DNA from: an archaeon | GTDB taxonomy: Archaea; Thermoproteota; Nitrososphaeria; Nitrososphaerales; Gagatemarchaeaceae | DNA: 64,000 bases | Direction of reading: 5' to 3' | Assembly: GCA_021827865.1 (NCBI GenBank) | Contig: JAKAUC010000013.1 | Location: 434,001-498,000, forward strand | Shown: positions 38,395-47,196 of the stretch, piece by piece | How the letters are laid out: the number at the start of each line of letters is the position of its first letter | Position numbering within the stretch: the first letter of the stretch is position 1 | Notes under the pieces: model-generated | Seen by the model: only the letters and a program-made list of their open reading frames with translations | What the model was told of the DNA's origin: nothing | Database searches by the model: none | Made by a program: the position numbers and the translations under genes

Positions 38395-38575
38395 TCGGAC
38401 CAGATTATCCCCGTTGGTTCAGCGGGGTTGTGCTGCTGAGCGACCTTTGCTGGCTCCTACGCAAAGCAGCTAACGGAGGAGGCCGGGCATGGCTCTGTCC
38501 ATGGGTCGGACGGGGTGAAGCGGATGGTGCGCCAAGCGGCCTAGTGTAGGTGACTGGCCGTAGTTGCCACCGGTT
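38395..38575 (+). ncRNA. Candidate structured RNA (four consecutive hairpins); strand uncertain
   Basis: CCCCG..CGGGG, CTTTGC..GCAAAG, CATGG ctctgt CCATG, CGGCCtAGT..ACTGGCCG in non-coding DNA. Confidence 0.3.
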
Positions 38576-38648
38576 TATAGCGCGTGAAGCAGGCTTGGTT
38601 CGTCCTTCGGGAAAGTCGAATGCTGGCCAGCCACTTGAATCGGTACAC

Positions 38649-39173
38649 ATGGGGAGAGTCAGGGGGTCGAGAGCCGTTGTCGGGAAGACGGCAGCCGGTT
38701 CCCCACCTGAGGCCAGAAGGGGCAGTGACGTGAGCGGCGGGTCCCAGACCAGCGGTGGGGAGGTGGGTACCTTCGCCTGGGAAAGGTGGGGGATAGACAC
38801 GCTTCTGGTGATAGGGGCGTTCATCAGCGGGGGGTTGGTCCTCATCGTCCGATGGCTGAGCACCCGTGGCCCCTTCTCGCTTTCGGTAGCGACCATGCTC
38901 TTTGTGGGGGCTGGCATCTTTTTCGCCATAGAGGCGAGCGGTCCCTTCAAGCTTACCGAGTTCAGGGGCTACGACCCGGTCGGCAAGACTGGGGTCGTCA
39001 CCGGGAGCGGAGATGGAGGGGCTTGCTCGGTCAGGGTCGACGGGATGGAGTGGTCGACGAGGTGCAAGGATGGCCTCGTGGTCGGCGACGAAATAACCGT
39101 CGTGGGCAGAGAAGGCCTCCACCTTGCGGTCCAGAAGACAGGGAGGTTTGCCGGACCCGACCTCAGCCCTTAG
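38649..39173 (+). CDS. NfeD-like membrane protein (two TM segments plus OB-like domain)
   Basis: TLLVIGAFISGGLVLIVRWL, LSVATMLFVGAGIFFAIEA, GKTGVVTGSGDGGACSVRVDG; TATA-like TTTATAG upstream. Confidence 0.6.
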   Translation: MGRVRGSRAVVGKTAAGSPPEARRGSDVSGGSQTSGGEVGTFAWERWGIDTLLVIGAFISGGLVLIVRWLSTRGPFSLSVATMLFVGAGIFFAIEASGPFKLTEFRGYDPVGKTGVVTGSGDGGACSVRVDGMEWSTRCKDGLVVGDEITVVGREGLHLAVQKTGRFAGPDLSP

Positions 39174-39190
39174 GGTTGCGAGAGAGCAAG

Positions 39191-39526
39191 ATGACCTCGC
39201 GTTCTCAGGCCGCCTTGGCCCGCTGTGGCAGCCCGGGAACGTCAGACCTCGAGGCGACGTCGGGTCATCGGACCTTCTCGACCGGTTGGGCCCTTTTCCT
39301 CTTGGGTATGATTGGGATGATGGTGTCGGTATTGATTGGCGGCATCGGGGCCGACCTGGTCCCGCACGCCGACTACGCCGCCGTCGTCAGGCTCACGGTC
39401 TTCGCCGCCATAGCATTCGTGAGCCTAGTGTTGGTGGGAGTCGCTTTCGTGAGCATGGGTGCTCCTCACGCATCGCCTCCGCCCCTGGCAAGAACCCGCC
39501 GGACCGGTCACAGAACCAGAGGCTAG
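39191..39526 (+). CDS. Small membrane protein
   Basis: WALFLLGMIGMMVSVLIGGIGADLV...VVRLTVFAAIAFVSLVLVGVAFV. Confidence 0.6.
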   Translation: MTSRSQAALARCGSPGTSDLEATSGHRTFSTGWALFLLGMIGMMVSVLIGGIGADLVPHADYAAVVRLTVFAAIAFVSLVLVGVAFVSMGAPHASPPPLARTRRTGHRTRG

Positions 39527-39576
39527 CCTTGCTGGTGCGGCGGACCCGACCTGCCCCTCCGAGCTCCGCCTCTGCT

Positions 39577-40170
39577 CTATTGGACCGTGACTGTCCCTCG
39601 CATCCAGCCTGGCCCGCTCATCGGCCCTGCCCGTCCGGTCGGCCCGAACCCGCAAGGGACTTCGCAGAGCCATGTGAACGTCCCCCTCTGGGTCAGGGTG
39701 AACTCGGCGGTCTCGGTTACGTGGGCGCCCACGGGTATGTTCAGGTTGAGCTGAGGGATGCTGAAGGTGTGCCCGACCTGGGTGTCGTTGTCCAGCGAGT
39801 TGACCGCCTTCGTCACCCCCGTCGTGCCGTTGGTTATGGTGATCACGTTGGTTATCGTCCCCTCCACGTAGGAGTAGGGTGCGGTAACTGGCGTCGACCC
39901 GTCCTGGTCTATGATGGTCAGCTGGATTGCAGTGTCGACAGGGAGGGTGATGTTGGCAGAGGACTCCAGCCCCTGTGGGGTGACCACCCAGTAGCGAGGG
40001 CCGCCCGTGGTGGCGTTCCACGGCGAGTCTGCGGTTATCAGCAGGGTCAGCTTGTACGGCCGGGGCACCCCCACGGCCACGTTCACGCTCGTGGTCGTCC
40101 CTATGACCCAACCCCATCCGACCACCCCGAGGGCTATCATCATTATCGGGATGATTGCCACCAGTTTCAT
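39577..40170 (-). CDS. Membrane-anchored cupredoxin (CuA/Cox2-like fold)
   Basis: N-terminal TM; GHTFSIPQLNLNIPVG; GTFTWLCEVPCGFGPTGRAGPM. Confidence 0.8.
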   Translation of the reverse strand: MKLVAIIPIMMIALGVVGWGWVIGTTTSVNVAVGVPRPYKLTLLITADSPWNATTGGPRYWVVTPQGLESSANITLPVDTAIQLTIIDQDGSTPVTAPYSYVEGTITNVITITNGTTGVTKAVNSLDNDTQVGHTFSIPQLNLNIPVGAHVTETAEFTLTQRGTFTWLCEVPCGFGPTGRAGPMSGPGWMRGTVTVQ

Positions 40171-40321
40171 TGGCCGAGCCTTCGGGGTCGCTTTCTTCTT
40201 TTAAGCCACAGGACGATTCTCAAAGTTGGGAATCACCCGGCATTCTGGAGGCGAACCCAGGCTCCCGGGGGGACCCAGGCGCATCACAAACATCTAAATC
40301 GGTGTCCCTCGCAGTAAGCCC

Positions 40322-40876
40322 ATGCGAAGATACGGATTCACAGAAAGGGACGTCAAGCCAGCGGATGTCTATGAGAACATAAAGTCGCTCCTGCAGGGGG
40401 AGGGCTTCAAGGTCACGTCAGAGGAGAAGAGGGACAACTACCTTGACCTCCACGCCAGGAAGTCGAGCGTTGAGAAGATAGTCCTGGGAAGGGTGCGGGA
40501 CGTCGACGCCGTGGTCGCCGGGACCACAGGGAAATTCGAGGTTCAGCTCCACGCCGGGGTGTGGGGGAGGGACCTGATGGTCCCAGCCATAGAGGGAATC
40601 GCCACCCTGGGGGCCGCGCCTGCGGTGGAGATCCACGGGGCTCACGAGTTCGAGGAGAGGCTCTGGGAGCAGGTTGTCAGCAAGATCGACCCGTCCCTGA
40701 AGATATGCAAGCTGGACGGCATGCTCTTCCAGACCCAGGAGGAGCTGGACAAGCACGTTCAGGCGATTCAGCAGGCCCAGCAGCAGGCGGCGAACAGCAT
40801 GATGATGTACGGCGGGATGGGGATGATGGGGATGGGCCTCATGGGCATGGGGATGATGGGAGGGCTCTGGATCTGA
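40322..40876 (+). CDS. Hypothetical protein with Met/Gly-rich C-terminus
   Basis: C-term ANSMMMYGGMGMMGMGLMGMGMMGGLWI; TATA-like TCTAAAT about 27 nt upstream. Confidence 0.75.
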   Translation: MRRYGFTERDVKPADVYENIKSLLQGEGFKVTSEEKRDNYLDLHARKSSVEKIVLGRVRDVDAVVAGTTGKFEVQLHAGVWGRDLMVPAIEGIATLGAAPAVEIHGAHEFEERLWEQVVSKIDPSLKICKLDGMLFQTQEELDKHVQAIQQAQQQAANSMMMYGGMGMMGMGLMGMGMMGGLWI

Positions 40877-40970
40877 CCCTCCCGCACCGATAAGGACCGA
40901 CGCCGACCACAGCCGGCGTGAACGTACCTCCCGTGGCCGGTTTCGGGGAACTTCCGCGAGACGCAGCGTG

Positions 40971-41035
40971 CAACCTCCCGGGGATGGTGCGCCCTTTGAG
41001 ACCAGAGGATGCGCCACTCCCCGGGCCAGGGTCCA
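40971..41035 (+). ncRNA. Candidate structured RNA element: long imperfect hairpin
   Basis: CCCGGGGA(40977-40984)/TCCCCGGG(41018-41025), then TGGTGCG/TGCGCCA and CCTTT/AGAGG, with G-U pairs only valid on the + strand. Confidence 0.4.
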
Positions 41036-41112
41036 CCGGAGAGGGCTTTCCATCCTGAGCGCTGCCAGTCAGCAAGCGTTTTATTGCGATGGGGGACGGC
41101 GGGCTGAAGACA

Positions 41113-41487
41113 ATGGAAGAAGACGCCGACCTGAAACTACTTGAGCTGCGGAAGATGGAGGAGCTGAGGAAGAGGCTGAAGGCAGCGGAGCCAGCCGCCA
41201 GGAAGGAGGAGACCGATAGGGAGGTCGTCGAAAGGATGCTGTACGACAGGGGGACGGAGGTCCTCGAGGCGGCATACTCATTCTATCCTGCGGAGACAGA
41301 TAGGCTGGTCCGGGAGCTGGCCGGGATGATACGCGCCGGACGGCTCAGGGACAGGATCGCAGGCGGGGAGTTGCTTTCGATATTCAGGCAGGTGGGGCTG
41401 AGGTTCAGGATGAAGACATCCATCAAGGTGATGGATCAGGGAAAGCTGGTGGACCTGAGCGAGAAGCTCGGGAAGAAGGAGGGGTGA
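41113..41487 (+). CDS. PDCD5-family DNA-binding protein
   Basis: LLELRKMEELRKRL...YSFYPAETDRLVRELAGMIRAGRLRDRIAGGELLSIFRQV; TTTTATTG TATA-like about 30 nt upstream of ATG 41113. Confidence 0.72.
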   Translation: MEEDADLKLLELRKMEELRKRLKAAEPAARKEETDREVVERMLYDRGTEVLEAAYSFYPAETDRLVRELAGMIRAGRLRDRIAGGELLSIFRQVGLRFRMKTSIKVMDQGKLVDLSEKLGKKEG

Positions 41488-41500
41488 AGGAGCGACGTCG

Positions 41501-42256
41501 GTAAAGGAGAAGGTCCTCGCGGTTCCGAAAGGCCGCCAGCCTGTCCTCGTCTGCGGGCTCCCCGGGAGCGGATATGTGGGGAAGCTCGCGGCGGACCACC
41601 TGGTGACCTCCTTCAAGCTGAAGAAGGTTGCCGAGTACGGCAGTGCAGCCTTCCCGCCTCAGGCGAGCGTGAAGGAGGACGGCACCGTGGATGCGCCCAG
41701 GGGGGAGCTGTACTTCGCGCCTGTGAAGAGAGGGAAGAGCCTCATGGTATTCACGGCCGACGCCCAGCCGACCACGTCTGAGGGGGAATACGAGCTGTCC
41801 GACAGGATCGTGAAGTTCGCCAAGAAGTGCGGGGTGAAGAAGATCTACACGCTCGCCGCGTACATCACAGGCTCGTTCTCGCAGTCCCCGAAAGTGTACG
41901 GGGCGTGCACGTCCAGGGAGATGGCCGACGACCTGTCGGCCAACGGCGTCACTCTGATGAAAGACGGCGGGATCAGCGGGATGAACGGGCTGCTGATAGG
42001 GATGGGGGCGCTCAGAGGGCTGCAGGGGGCGTGCCTCCTCGGGGAGACGTCGGGATACGTGGTCGACGCCTCGGCGTCCAAGGCGGTCCTCGAGCTGCTG
42101 TCGAAGATCCTCGACATCCCGGTGGACACCTCCAGGCTGAAAGAGAGGGCAGACGAGACGCAGAAGCTGATAAGCCAGCTCCAAGCCATGGCGGAGCAGT
42201 CACGGGAGGCTGCCCCCCAGTCTTCGCGCGAGCAGAGGCCGGGCTACATCGGATAG
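41501..42256 (+). CDS. PAC2-family protein (proteasome assembly chaperone-like ATP-grasp-associated family), start uncertain
   Basis: VLVCGLPGSGYVGKLAADHLVTSFKLKKVAEY...SGMNGLLIGMGALRGLQGACLLGETSGYVVDASASKAVLELLSKILDI. Confidence 0.85.
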   Translation, partial: VKEKVLAVPKGRQPVLVCGLPGSGYVGKLAADHLVTSFKLKKVAEYGSAAFPPQASVKEDGTVDAPRGELYFAPVKRGKSLMVFTADAQPTTSEGEYELSDRIVKFAKKCGVKKIYTLAAYITGSFSQSPKVYGACTSREMADDLSANGVTLMKDGGISGMNGLLIGMGALRGLQGACLLGETSGYVVDASASKAVLELLSKILDIPVDTSRLKERADETQKLISQLQAMAEQSREAAPQSSREQRPGYIG

Positions 42257-42260
42257 ACGG

Positions 42261-42674
42261 TCAGAAGGGGAAGAAGTCGGGGAACCTGACCCCGAAGATG
42301 GCCACCAGGATTACGTCCAAGACGAGCAGAATGATCCAGGCCAGGACGACGATCCCGACCGCGCCGAACCAGGACGTGTGGAAGGCGCTCCGAAAGACAG
42401 CAAGCCACGCCAGGAAGCCGAGGACCAGGGCCATGACCCCGGCAGCAGAACCCAGGAACGCGCCCAGGGTGAAGGCGACGACGAAGTAGACGACGTAGTA
42501 GACCACCACCCCGCCCAGGGTGGCGCCCATGGCGTTGCCGAAGCTGGCGCGCTCGCCCTTGACCAGCTTCCCGGCGAAGTACACCGGGATTGAGACCACG
42601 ACCCAGAGGACCACAAGGCCTACGAGGTAGACCAGCAGACCGAAGACGCCGCTGGGTGGTTGGGGCGGGAACAA
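42261..42674 (-). CDS. Multi-TM hypothetical membrane protein
   Basis: 137 aa with four hydrophobic segments. Confidence 0.65.
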   Translation of the reverse strand: MFPPQPPSGVFGLLVYLVGLVVLWVVVSIPVYFAGKLVKGERASFGNAMGATLGGVVVYYVVYFVVAFTLGAFLGSAAGVMALVLGFLAWLAVFRSAFHTSWFGAVGIVVLAWIILLVLDVILVAIFGVRFPDFFPF

Positions 42675-42681
42675 GCCGTGC

Positions 42682-44139
42682 TCACCCTTTGATGTTGCCC
42701 ACCGGCCGGAGAGCGACGACCTTCTTCGAGATGCCGGCCCTGTCCATGGTCTCCACGACCTCGGAGATGTCCTTGTAGGCCATCCCGGCCTCCTCGGCGA
42801 GCCCGTCCATGGTGGCGGCCTTCACGTAGATCCCCCGGTCCATCATCTTCCGCTGCAGCTCGGCGCCCCGCACTTCGCGCTTCGCCGCCGTCCGGGACAT
42901 GGTCCTCCCGGACCCGTGGGCGGTGGAGCCGAAGGTCTCTTCCATTGCCTTCTGGGTACCCAGGAGAAGGTACGACCCGGTCTCCATGGAACCTCCTATT
43001 ATCACCGGCTGACCGACCGAGCGGTAGGGGGCAGGGATGTCGCGGTGCCCCGGGCCGAAGCTGCGCGTAGCGCCCTTCCTGTGCACCAGGACGTCGGCCG
43101 TCGTGCCATCGTAGGTGTGCCTCTCCACCTTCGCCACGTTGTGGCACACGTCGTAGATGAGATGCATGTCCATGGCCTCCGCGTCCCTGTGGAAGACCTT
43201 GGAGAAGGCCTCCCTGACGCGCTGCACGATGATCTGCCTGTTGGTGAACGCCATGTTGGCCGCGCAGACCATGGCGCCGTAGTAGTCCTTCCCCTCCTTC
43301 GACGCGAAGGGGGCGCAGGCGAGCTCCCTGTCCCTGACCTGGATGCCGTACTTCTTCATCGCTCCGTCGAAGACTCTGAGGTAGTCGCTCCCTATCTGGT
43401 GCCCGAACCCGCGGCTGCCGCAGTGGACCATCACCAGCACCTGGTCGTCTTGGACGATCCCAAAGTGCCTGGCGAGGTCGGGGTCGAAGTGCCTGGCCGG
43501 GTCGACCACCTGGATCTCGAGGTAGTGGTTGCCTGAGCCCAGGGTCCCCAGCTGGTCTATCCCCCTGCTCCGGGCCTGGCGGCTCACCTTGGAGGGGTCG
43601 GCCCCCTTGATGTACCCCCCTTCTTCGACATGCGAAGGGTCGTCCTCCCACGCCTGGCCATTCTCGGCGCACCACTTCACCCCGTACTTCATGATCTCGT
43701 CGAACTGCGGCTCGCTGACCTTCAGGAACCCCTTTACGCCGACTCCGGCAGGAACAAGCTTGAAAATGAGGTCTACCAGCTCCTTTACCTTTGGTTTGAC
43801 CTCTGGAAATGTAAGGTTCGTCCTTATCAGGCGCATCCCACAATTGATGTCGAATCCGATACCTCCAGGTGAAATCACGCCATTTTCGACGTCGAACGCC
43901 GCCACCCCCCCTATCGGGAACCCATATCCCCAGTGGGCGTCGGCCATGGCGTAGGCCTGCCGCACTATCCCCGGTAGGCAGGCGACGTTGGTCACCTGCT
44001 CGATGACGCCGGCATCCATGCCGTCGAGGAGCTTGCGCGTGGCGTAGATCTTGGCCGGGACGATCATCCCCTCCTTGTAGGACCGCGGAATCTCCCATGA
44101 ATAGTCGGAGAGCTGCTTGAACGAGCTTGTCTGTGCCAC
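42682..44139 (-). CDS. rtcB: tRNA-splicing ligase RtcB
   Basis: PGGIGFDINCGMRL; LGTLGSGNHYLEIQ; VHCGSRGFGHQI; AHGSGRTMSRTAA. Confidence 0.96.
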   Translation of the reverse strand: MAQTSSFKQLSDYSWEIPRSYKEGMIVPAKIYATRKLLDGMDAGVIEQVTNVACLPGIVRQAYAMADAHWGYGFPIGGVAAFDVENGVISPGGIGFDINCGMRLIRTNLTFPEVKPKVKELVDLIFKLVPAGVGVKGFLKVSEPQFDEIMKYGVKWCAENGQAWEDDPSHVEEGGYIKGADPSKVSRQARSRGIDQLGTLGSGNHYLEIQVVDPARHFDPDLARHFGIVQDDQVLVMVHCGSRGFGHQIGSDYLRVFDGAMKKYGIQVRDRELACAPFASKEGKDYYGAMVCAANMAFTNRQIIVQRVREAFSKVFHRDAEAMDMHLIYDVCHNVAKVERHTYDGTTADVLVHRKGATRSFGPGHRDIPAPYRSVGQPVIIGGSMETGSYLLLGTQKAMEETFGSTAHGSGRTMSRTAAKREVRGAELQRKMMDRGIYVKAATMDGLAEEAGMAYKDISEVVETMDRAGISKKVVALRPVGNIKG

Positions 44140-44195
44140 CCAGAGCCCCTGCCTTTTCTTTTGGTCACGCGCTGAGCCTTTAAGGGTTTAGAGGG

Positions 44196-44618
44196 TCAGA
44201 TGTCGAGGACGACGGTCGCCTTCCACGCGCTACCCTCGTGGCGTATTCCAAACATGTGCATGGTCACCGCCTTCACGTCGTTTCTGAGGGAGTGGCGCTC
44301 CCTGTCGATGGGCTCCCCTCGTGCAGTCGCCCTGAGCGACCGGCCGTCGGACGAGACCTGGACGCCGTAGTCCCTGAAGAGGAGGGAGTCGACGTCCTTG
44401 GCTATGATAAGCTCGGTGAGGAAGTCATAGAGGAGCCGGTCGGAGTCATCGGACGCCAGAGCGATGTCCCTCCCCACCGTCGGGCGGAGGGTCGTTGGAT
44501 CGACCATGATGTCGGTGATCGCGCGGGCGCATGCCTCGAAGAGCTCGCCGAGGGAGGCGGCTTCGGCCTCGAAGGCGATGTCGGCGAGGGCTACGTCCGG
44601 GAGGTAGCGGAAGGTCAA
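44196..44618 (-). CDS. Archease (RtcB activator)
   Basis: DVALADIAFEAEAASLGELFEACARAITDIMVDP...DRLLYDFLTELIIAKD...VKAVTMHMFGI; adjacent to rtcB. Confidence 0.92.
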   Translation of the reverse strand: MTFRYLPDVALADIAFEAEAASLGELFEACARAITDIMVDPTTLRPTVGRDIALASDDSDRLLYDFLTELIIAKDVDSLLFRDYGVQVSSDGRSLRATARGEPIDRERHSLRNDVKAVTMHMFGIRHEGSAWKATVVLDI

Positions 44619-44666
44619 GGGCGTCTGTTCCCGCCGTCCCGGCCGTCCTCTTAACCTGTGCGCGGG

Positions 44667-45878
44667 CTAGGCCGCGGTCCGTGCCTGGACCACGCCGAGC
44701 TCCTTCCCCGCGGTCTCGAAGGCCGTTATGGCGAAGTCGAGGTCCTCCTTGGCGAGGGCAGCGTTCATGATCGTCCGTATCCTCGCCTTCCCCTGGGCGA
44801 CCATCGGGTACACTATGGGGAGGGCGAAGACCCCGATCTCGAAGAGTCGGGCGCTGAGCTTCTTGGCCTTGCCGCTCTCACCCACCATCACAGGTGTTAT
44901 GGGGGTCTCGCTCCTGCCTATGTCGAACCCCAGGTCCTTCATGGCCTTCTTGAAGTACCGGGTATTATCCCAGAGCCTCTGGACGTGCTGCGGCTCGCTC
45001 TCCAGGACGTCCACCGCAGCCAGGCATGCGGCCGCCACCGCCGGTGGGTGGGACCCGCTCAGAAGCCAGGTACGGGACTTGTTGTAGGCGAAGTTCACCA
45101 GGTCCTTGGACCCTGAGACGTGCCCCCCCACGACCCCGAAGGCCTTGGAGAAGGTCCCCATCTCGACGTGTACCTTGTCCCGCGAAAGGCCGAAGTGGGA
45201 CACTATCCCTCTCCCTCCCTTCCCCAGGACCCCCTCGCCGTGGGCGTCGTCGACGTACACCATGGCGCCGTGCTCGGCGCCGAGGGCCGCTACCTTGTCG
45301 AGGGGCGCGACGTCGCCGTCCATGGAGAAGACGCCGTCAGTGATTATGAGGATGCGCCTGTATGGAGGGGTCGACTTCTCTGCCTCGGCGAGCACCCGGG
45401 CGAGGTCTTCAGTGTCGGCGTGCTTGTAGACCTTGCGTTCCGCAGCGGAGAGCCTGACGCCGTCGATGATGCTCCCGTGGTTCAGTTCGTCGCTTATGAT
45501 CAGGTCCCCCTTCCCCGCCAGCTGCGGTATGAGTCCGGAGTTGGCGGCGAACCCCGTCTGGTACACCAGGGACGCCTCGGCGTCCTTGAACTTGGCCAGC
45601 CGCCTCTCGAGCTCCACATGGGTGTCCATGTTCCCAGCTATGGGGCGGACCGACCCCGAACCCGCGCCGTGCGTCCGGACGGCCTCGATGGCAGCATCCT
45701 TCAGCCTCGGGTGGTTGCTTAGTCCGAGGTAGTTGTTAGAACAGAACATCAGCACCTTCTTCCCGTCGACCACGCACCACGGGGTGCTGGGCCCTCCGAG
45801 GACGCGCAGCTTCCAGTCGAGCTCCTGGCGGACCAGGTCGTCATATTCCTGCCTGAGAAAGGTTGTAGGGTCTCTCAA
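44667..45878 (-). CDS. kbl: Glycine C-acetyltransferase (2-amino-3-ketobutyrate CoA ligase)
   Basis: MFCSNNYLGLSNHPRLKDAA; SDELNHGSIIDGVRLS; YVDDAHGEGVLGKGGRGIVSHFGL; GTFSKAFGVVGGHVSGSKDLV. Confidence 0.92.
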   Translation of the reverse strand: MRDPTTFLRQEYDDLVRQELDWKLRVLGGPSTPWCVVDGKKVLMFCSNNYLGLSNHPRLKDAAIEAVRTHGAGSGSVRPIAGNMDTHVELERRLAKFKDAEASLVYQTGFAANSGLIPQLAGKGDLIISDELNHGSIIDGVRLSAAERKVYKHADTEDLARVLAEAEKSTPPYRRILIITDGVFSMDGDVAPLDKVAALGAEHGAMVYVDDAHGEGVLGKGGRGIVSHFGLSRDKVHVEMGTFSKAFGVVGGHVSGSKDLVNFAYNKSRTWLLSGSHPPAVAAACLAAVDVLESEPQHVQRLWDNTRYFKKAMKDLGFDIGRSETPITPVMVGESGKAKKLSARLFEIGVFALPIVYPMVAQGKARIRTIMNAALAKEDLDFAITAFETAGKELGVVQARTAA

Positions 45879-45905
45879 CGCTTCTCGACGCGCCCCTCTG
45901 TGTGG

Positions 45906-46895
45906 TTAAACGCCTTTCCCCTCAGCCCTTAGCCGCGGCCCCAGTTTGGCGAGCATGTCGGCCACCATCCCCCCCAGGTCGTAGTCAGGCTTCCAGCCCC
46001 AGTCGCGCCTGGCTTCGGTGTCGTCTATGGACTGCGGCCAGGAGTCGGCGATCTTCTGCCGCGAGTCAGGAGAGTAGCTCACCTTGAACCCATGGACCCG
46101 CTTCGATATGGCGGCGGCGAGCTCCCCGGCAGAGAAGCTGAACGCTGCGAGATTGTAGCCGAGGTGACGGGGCACCTTTGACCCGGGCGCCTCCATCAGC
46201 TGGACCGTGGCCTTCAGGGCGTCGGGCATGTACATCATGGGGAGTATCGTGTCCTCGCGCAGGAAGCAGGTGTATGCCCCCGTCCTGATGGCCTCGTAGA
46301 ATATCTCCACGGCGTAGTCCGTGGTCCCCCCTCCGGGCGGGGTCACGTTGCTGATCAGGCCAGGGTAGCGTAGGCACCTGACGTCGAGCCCGTACTTCCC
46401 GTGGTAGTAATTGCAGAGGAGCTCTCCGGCGACCTTAGTCACGCCGTACATCGTGGTTGGATTCAGGGGCACGTTCTGGGGGGCGTCTGTCCGCGGCGCG
46501 TCCGGTCCGAAGGCTCCGATGGAGCTTGGCCAGAACACCCGGGAGACGCCGTTCGTCCTGGAGGCCTCCAGGACGTTCCTCAGCCCGTCCATGTTCACCG
46601 TCCAGGCGAGCTGGGGGTCCTTCTCCCCCGTCGCGGACAGGAGGGCTGCGAGGTGGTATACGGTGTCTATCCTGTGCTCCTTCAGCGCGGCGGACACGGC
46701 GGCCTGGTCTCCGGTGTCGAGGGTGACCAATGGGCCGTCCCTGAGCGACTGCCCCCCCGGGGACCTGTGGATCGCCGCGACCACGCTGTCGCTACCGTAG
46801 AGCCCCCTGAGGTGCGGGACGAGCTCCGCGCCAATCTGACCGGCCGAGCCGGTGACGAGGACTCTGTGGGCCAACTCAAGACGGCGCCGGCGCAA
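45906..46895 (-). CDS. tdh: NAD-dependent epimerase/dehydratase, L-threonine 3-dehydrogenase (SDR type)
   Basis: RVLVTGSAGQIGAELVPHL; YHLAALLS; FWPSSIGAFGP; YGVTKVAGELLCNYY; adjacent to kbl. Confidence 0.85.
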   Translation of the reverse strand: MRRRRLELAHRVLVTGSAGQIGAELVPHLRGLYGSDSVVAAIHRSPGGQSLRDGPLVTLDTGDQAAVSAALKEHRIDTVYHLAALLSATGEKDPQLAWTVNMDGLRNVLEASRTNGVSRVFWPSSIGAFGPDAPRTDAPQNVPLNPTTMYGVTKVAGELLCNYYHGKYGLDVRCLRYPGLISNVTPPGGGTTDYAVEIFYEAIRTGAYTCFLREDTILPMMYMPDALKATVQLMEAPGSKVPRHLGYNLAAFSFSAGELAAAISKRVHGFKVSYSPDSRQKIADSWPQSIDDTEARRDWGWKPDYDLGGMVADMLAKLGPRLRAEGKGV

Positions 46896-46915
46896 CCCGT
46901 TTAAGGCTTAGCGGG

Positions 46916-47146
46916 CTACAGGAGGATCTTCATCGTTATCGTGGAGACGACCCCGGGCTTGGACCTGAGGTTCTCAGCTATGATGGACTTCACTGCCTGA
47001 TCGTCCGCCCCCTCCACCATTATCAGCAGGTCGTAGAGGCCGTAGAGCTGGTAGACCGACTTTATCCCCGGAGTCCCCCTCAGCGAGGCGACGCTCTCCT
47101 CCTCTGAGCCGGGGCTGAGGTTCACCAGGACTATCGCTCGCTCCAT
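46916..47146 (-). CDS. Stand-alone Lrp/AsnC ligand-binding (RAM) domain protein
   Basis: MERAIVLVNLSPGSEEESVASLRGTPGIKSVYQLYGLYDLLIMVEGADDQAVKSII. Confidence 0.88.
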   Translation of the reverse strand: MERAIVLVNLSPGSEEESVASLRGTPGIKSVYQLYGLYDLLIMVEGADDQAVKSIIAENLRSKPGVVSTITMKILL

Positions 47147-47196
47147 GCCTCACCGGGCGAGCGGGGGCCCATGGATTAAAGATTACTCCCCCGACT

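Noticed and set aside
38395-38575. Assignment of the structured segment as RNase P RNA or SRP RNA
   Set aside because: Lacks the conserved P4 GGAAAGUCC / ACAGAA pairs and the SRP GGAAG..AGCA helix 8; too short for either.
42620-44098. 492-aa alternate-frame minus-strand ORF over rtcB
   Set aside because: Frame-shifted shadow; frame 42682..44139 carries all RtcB motifs.
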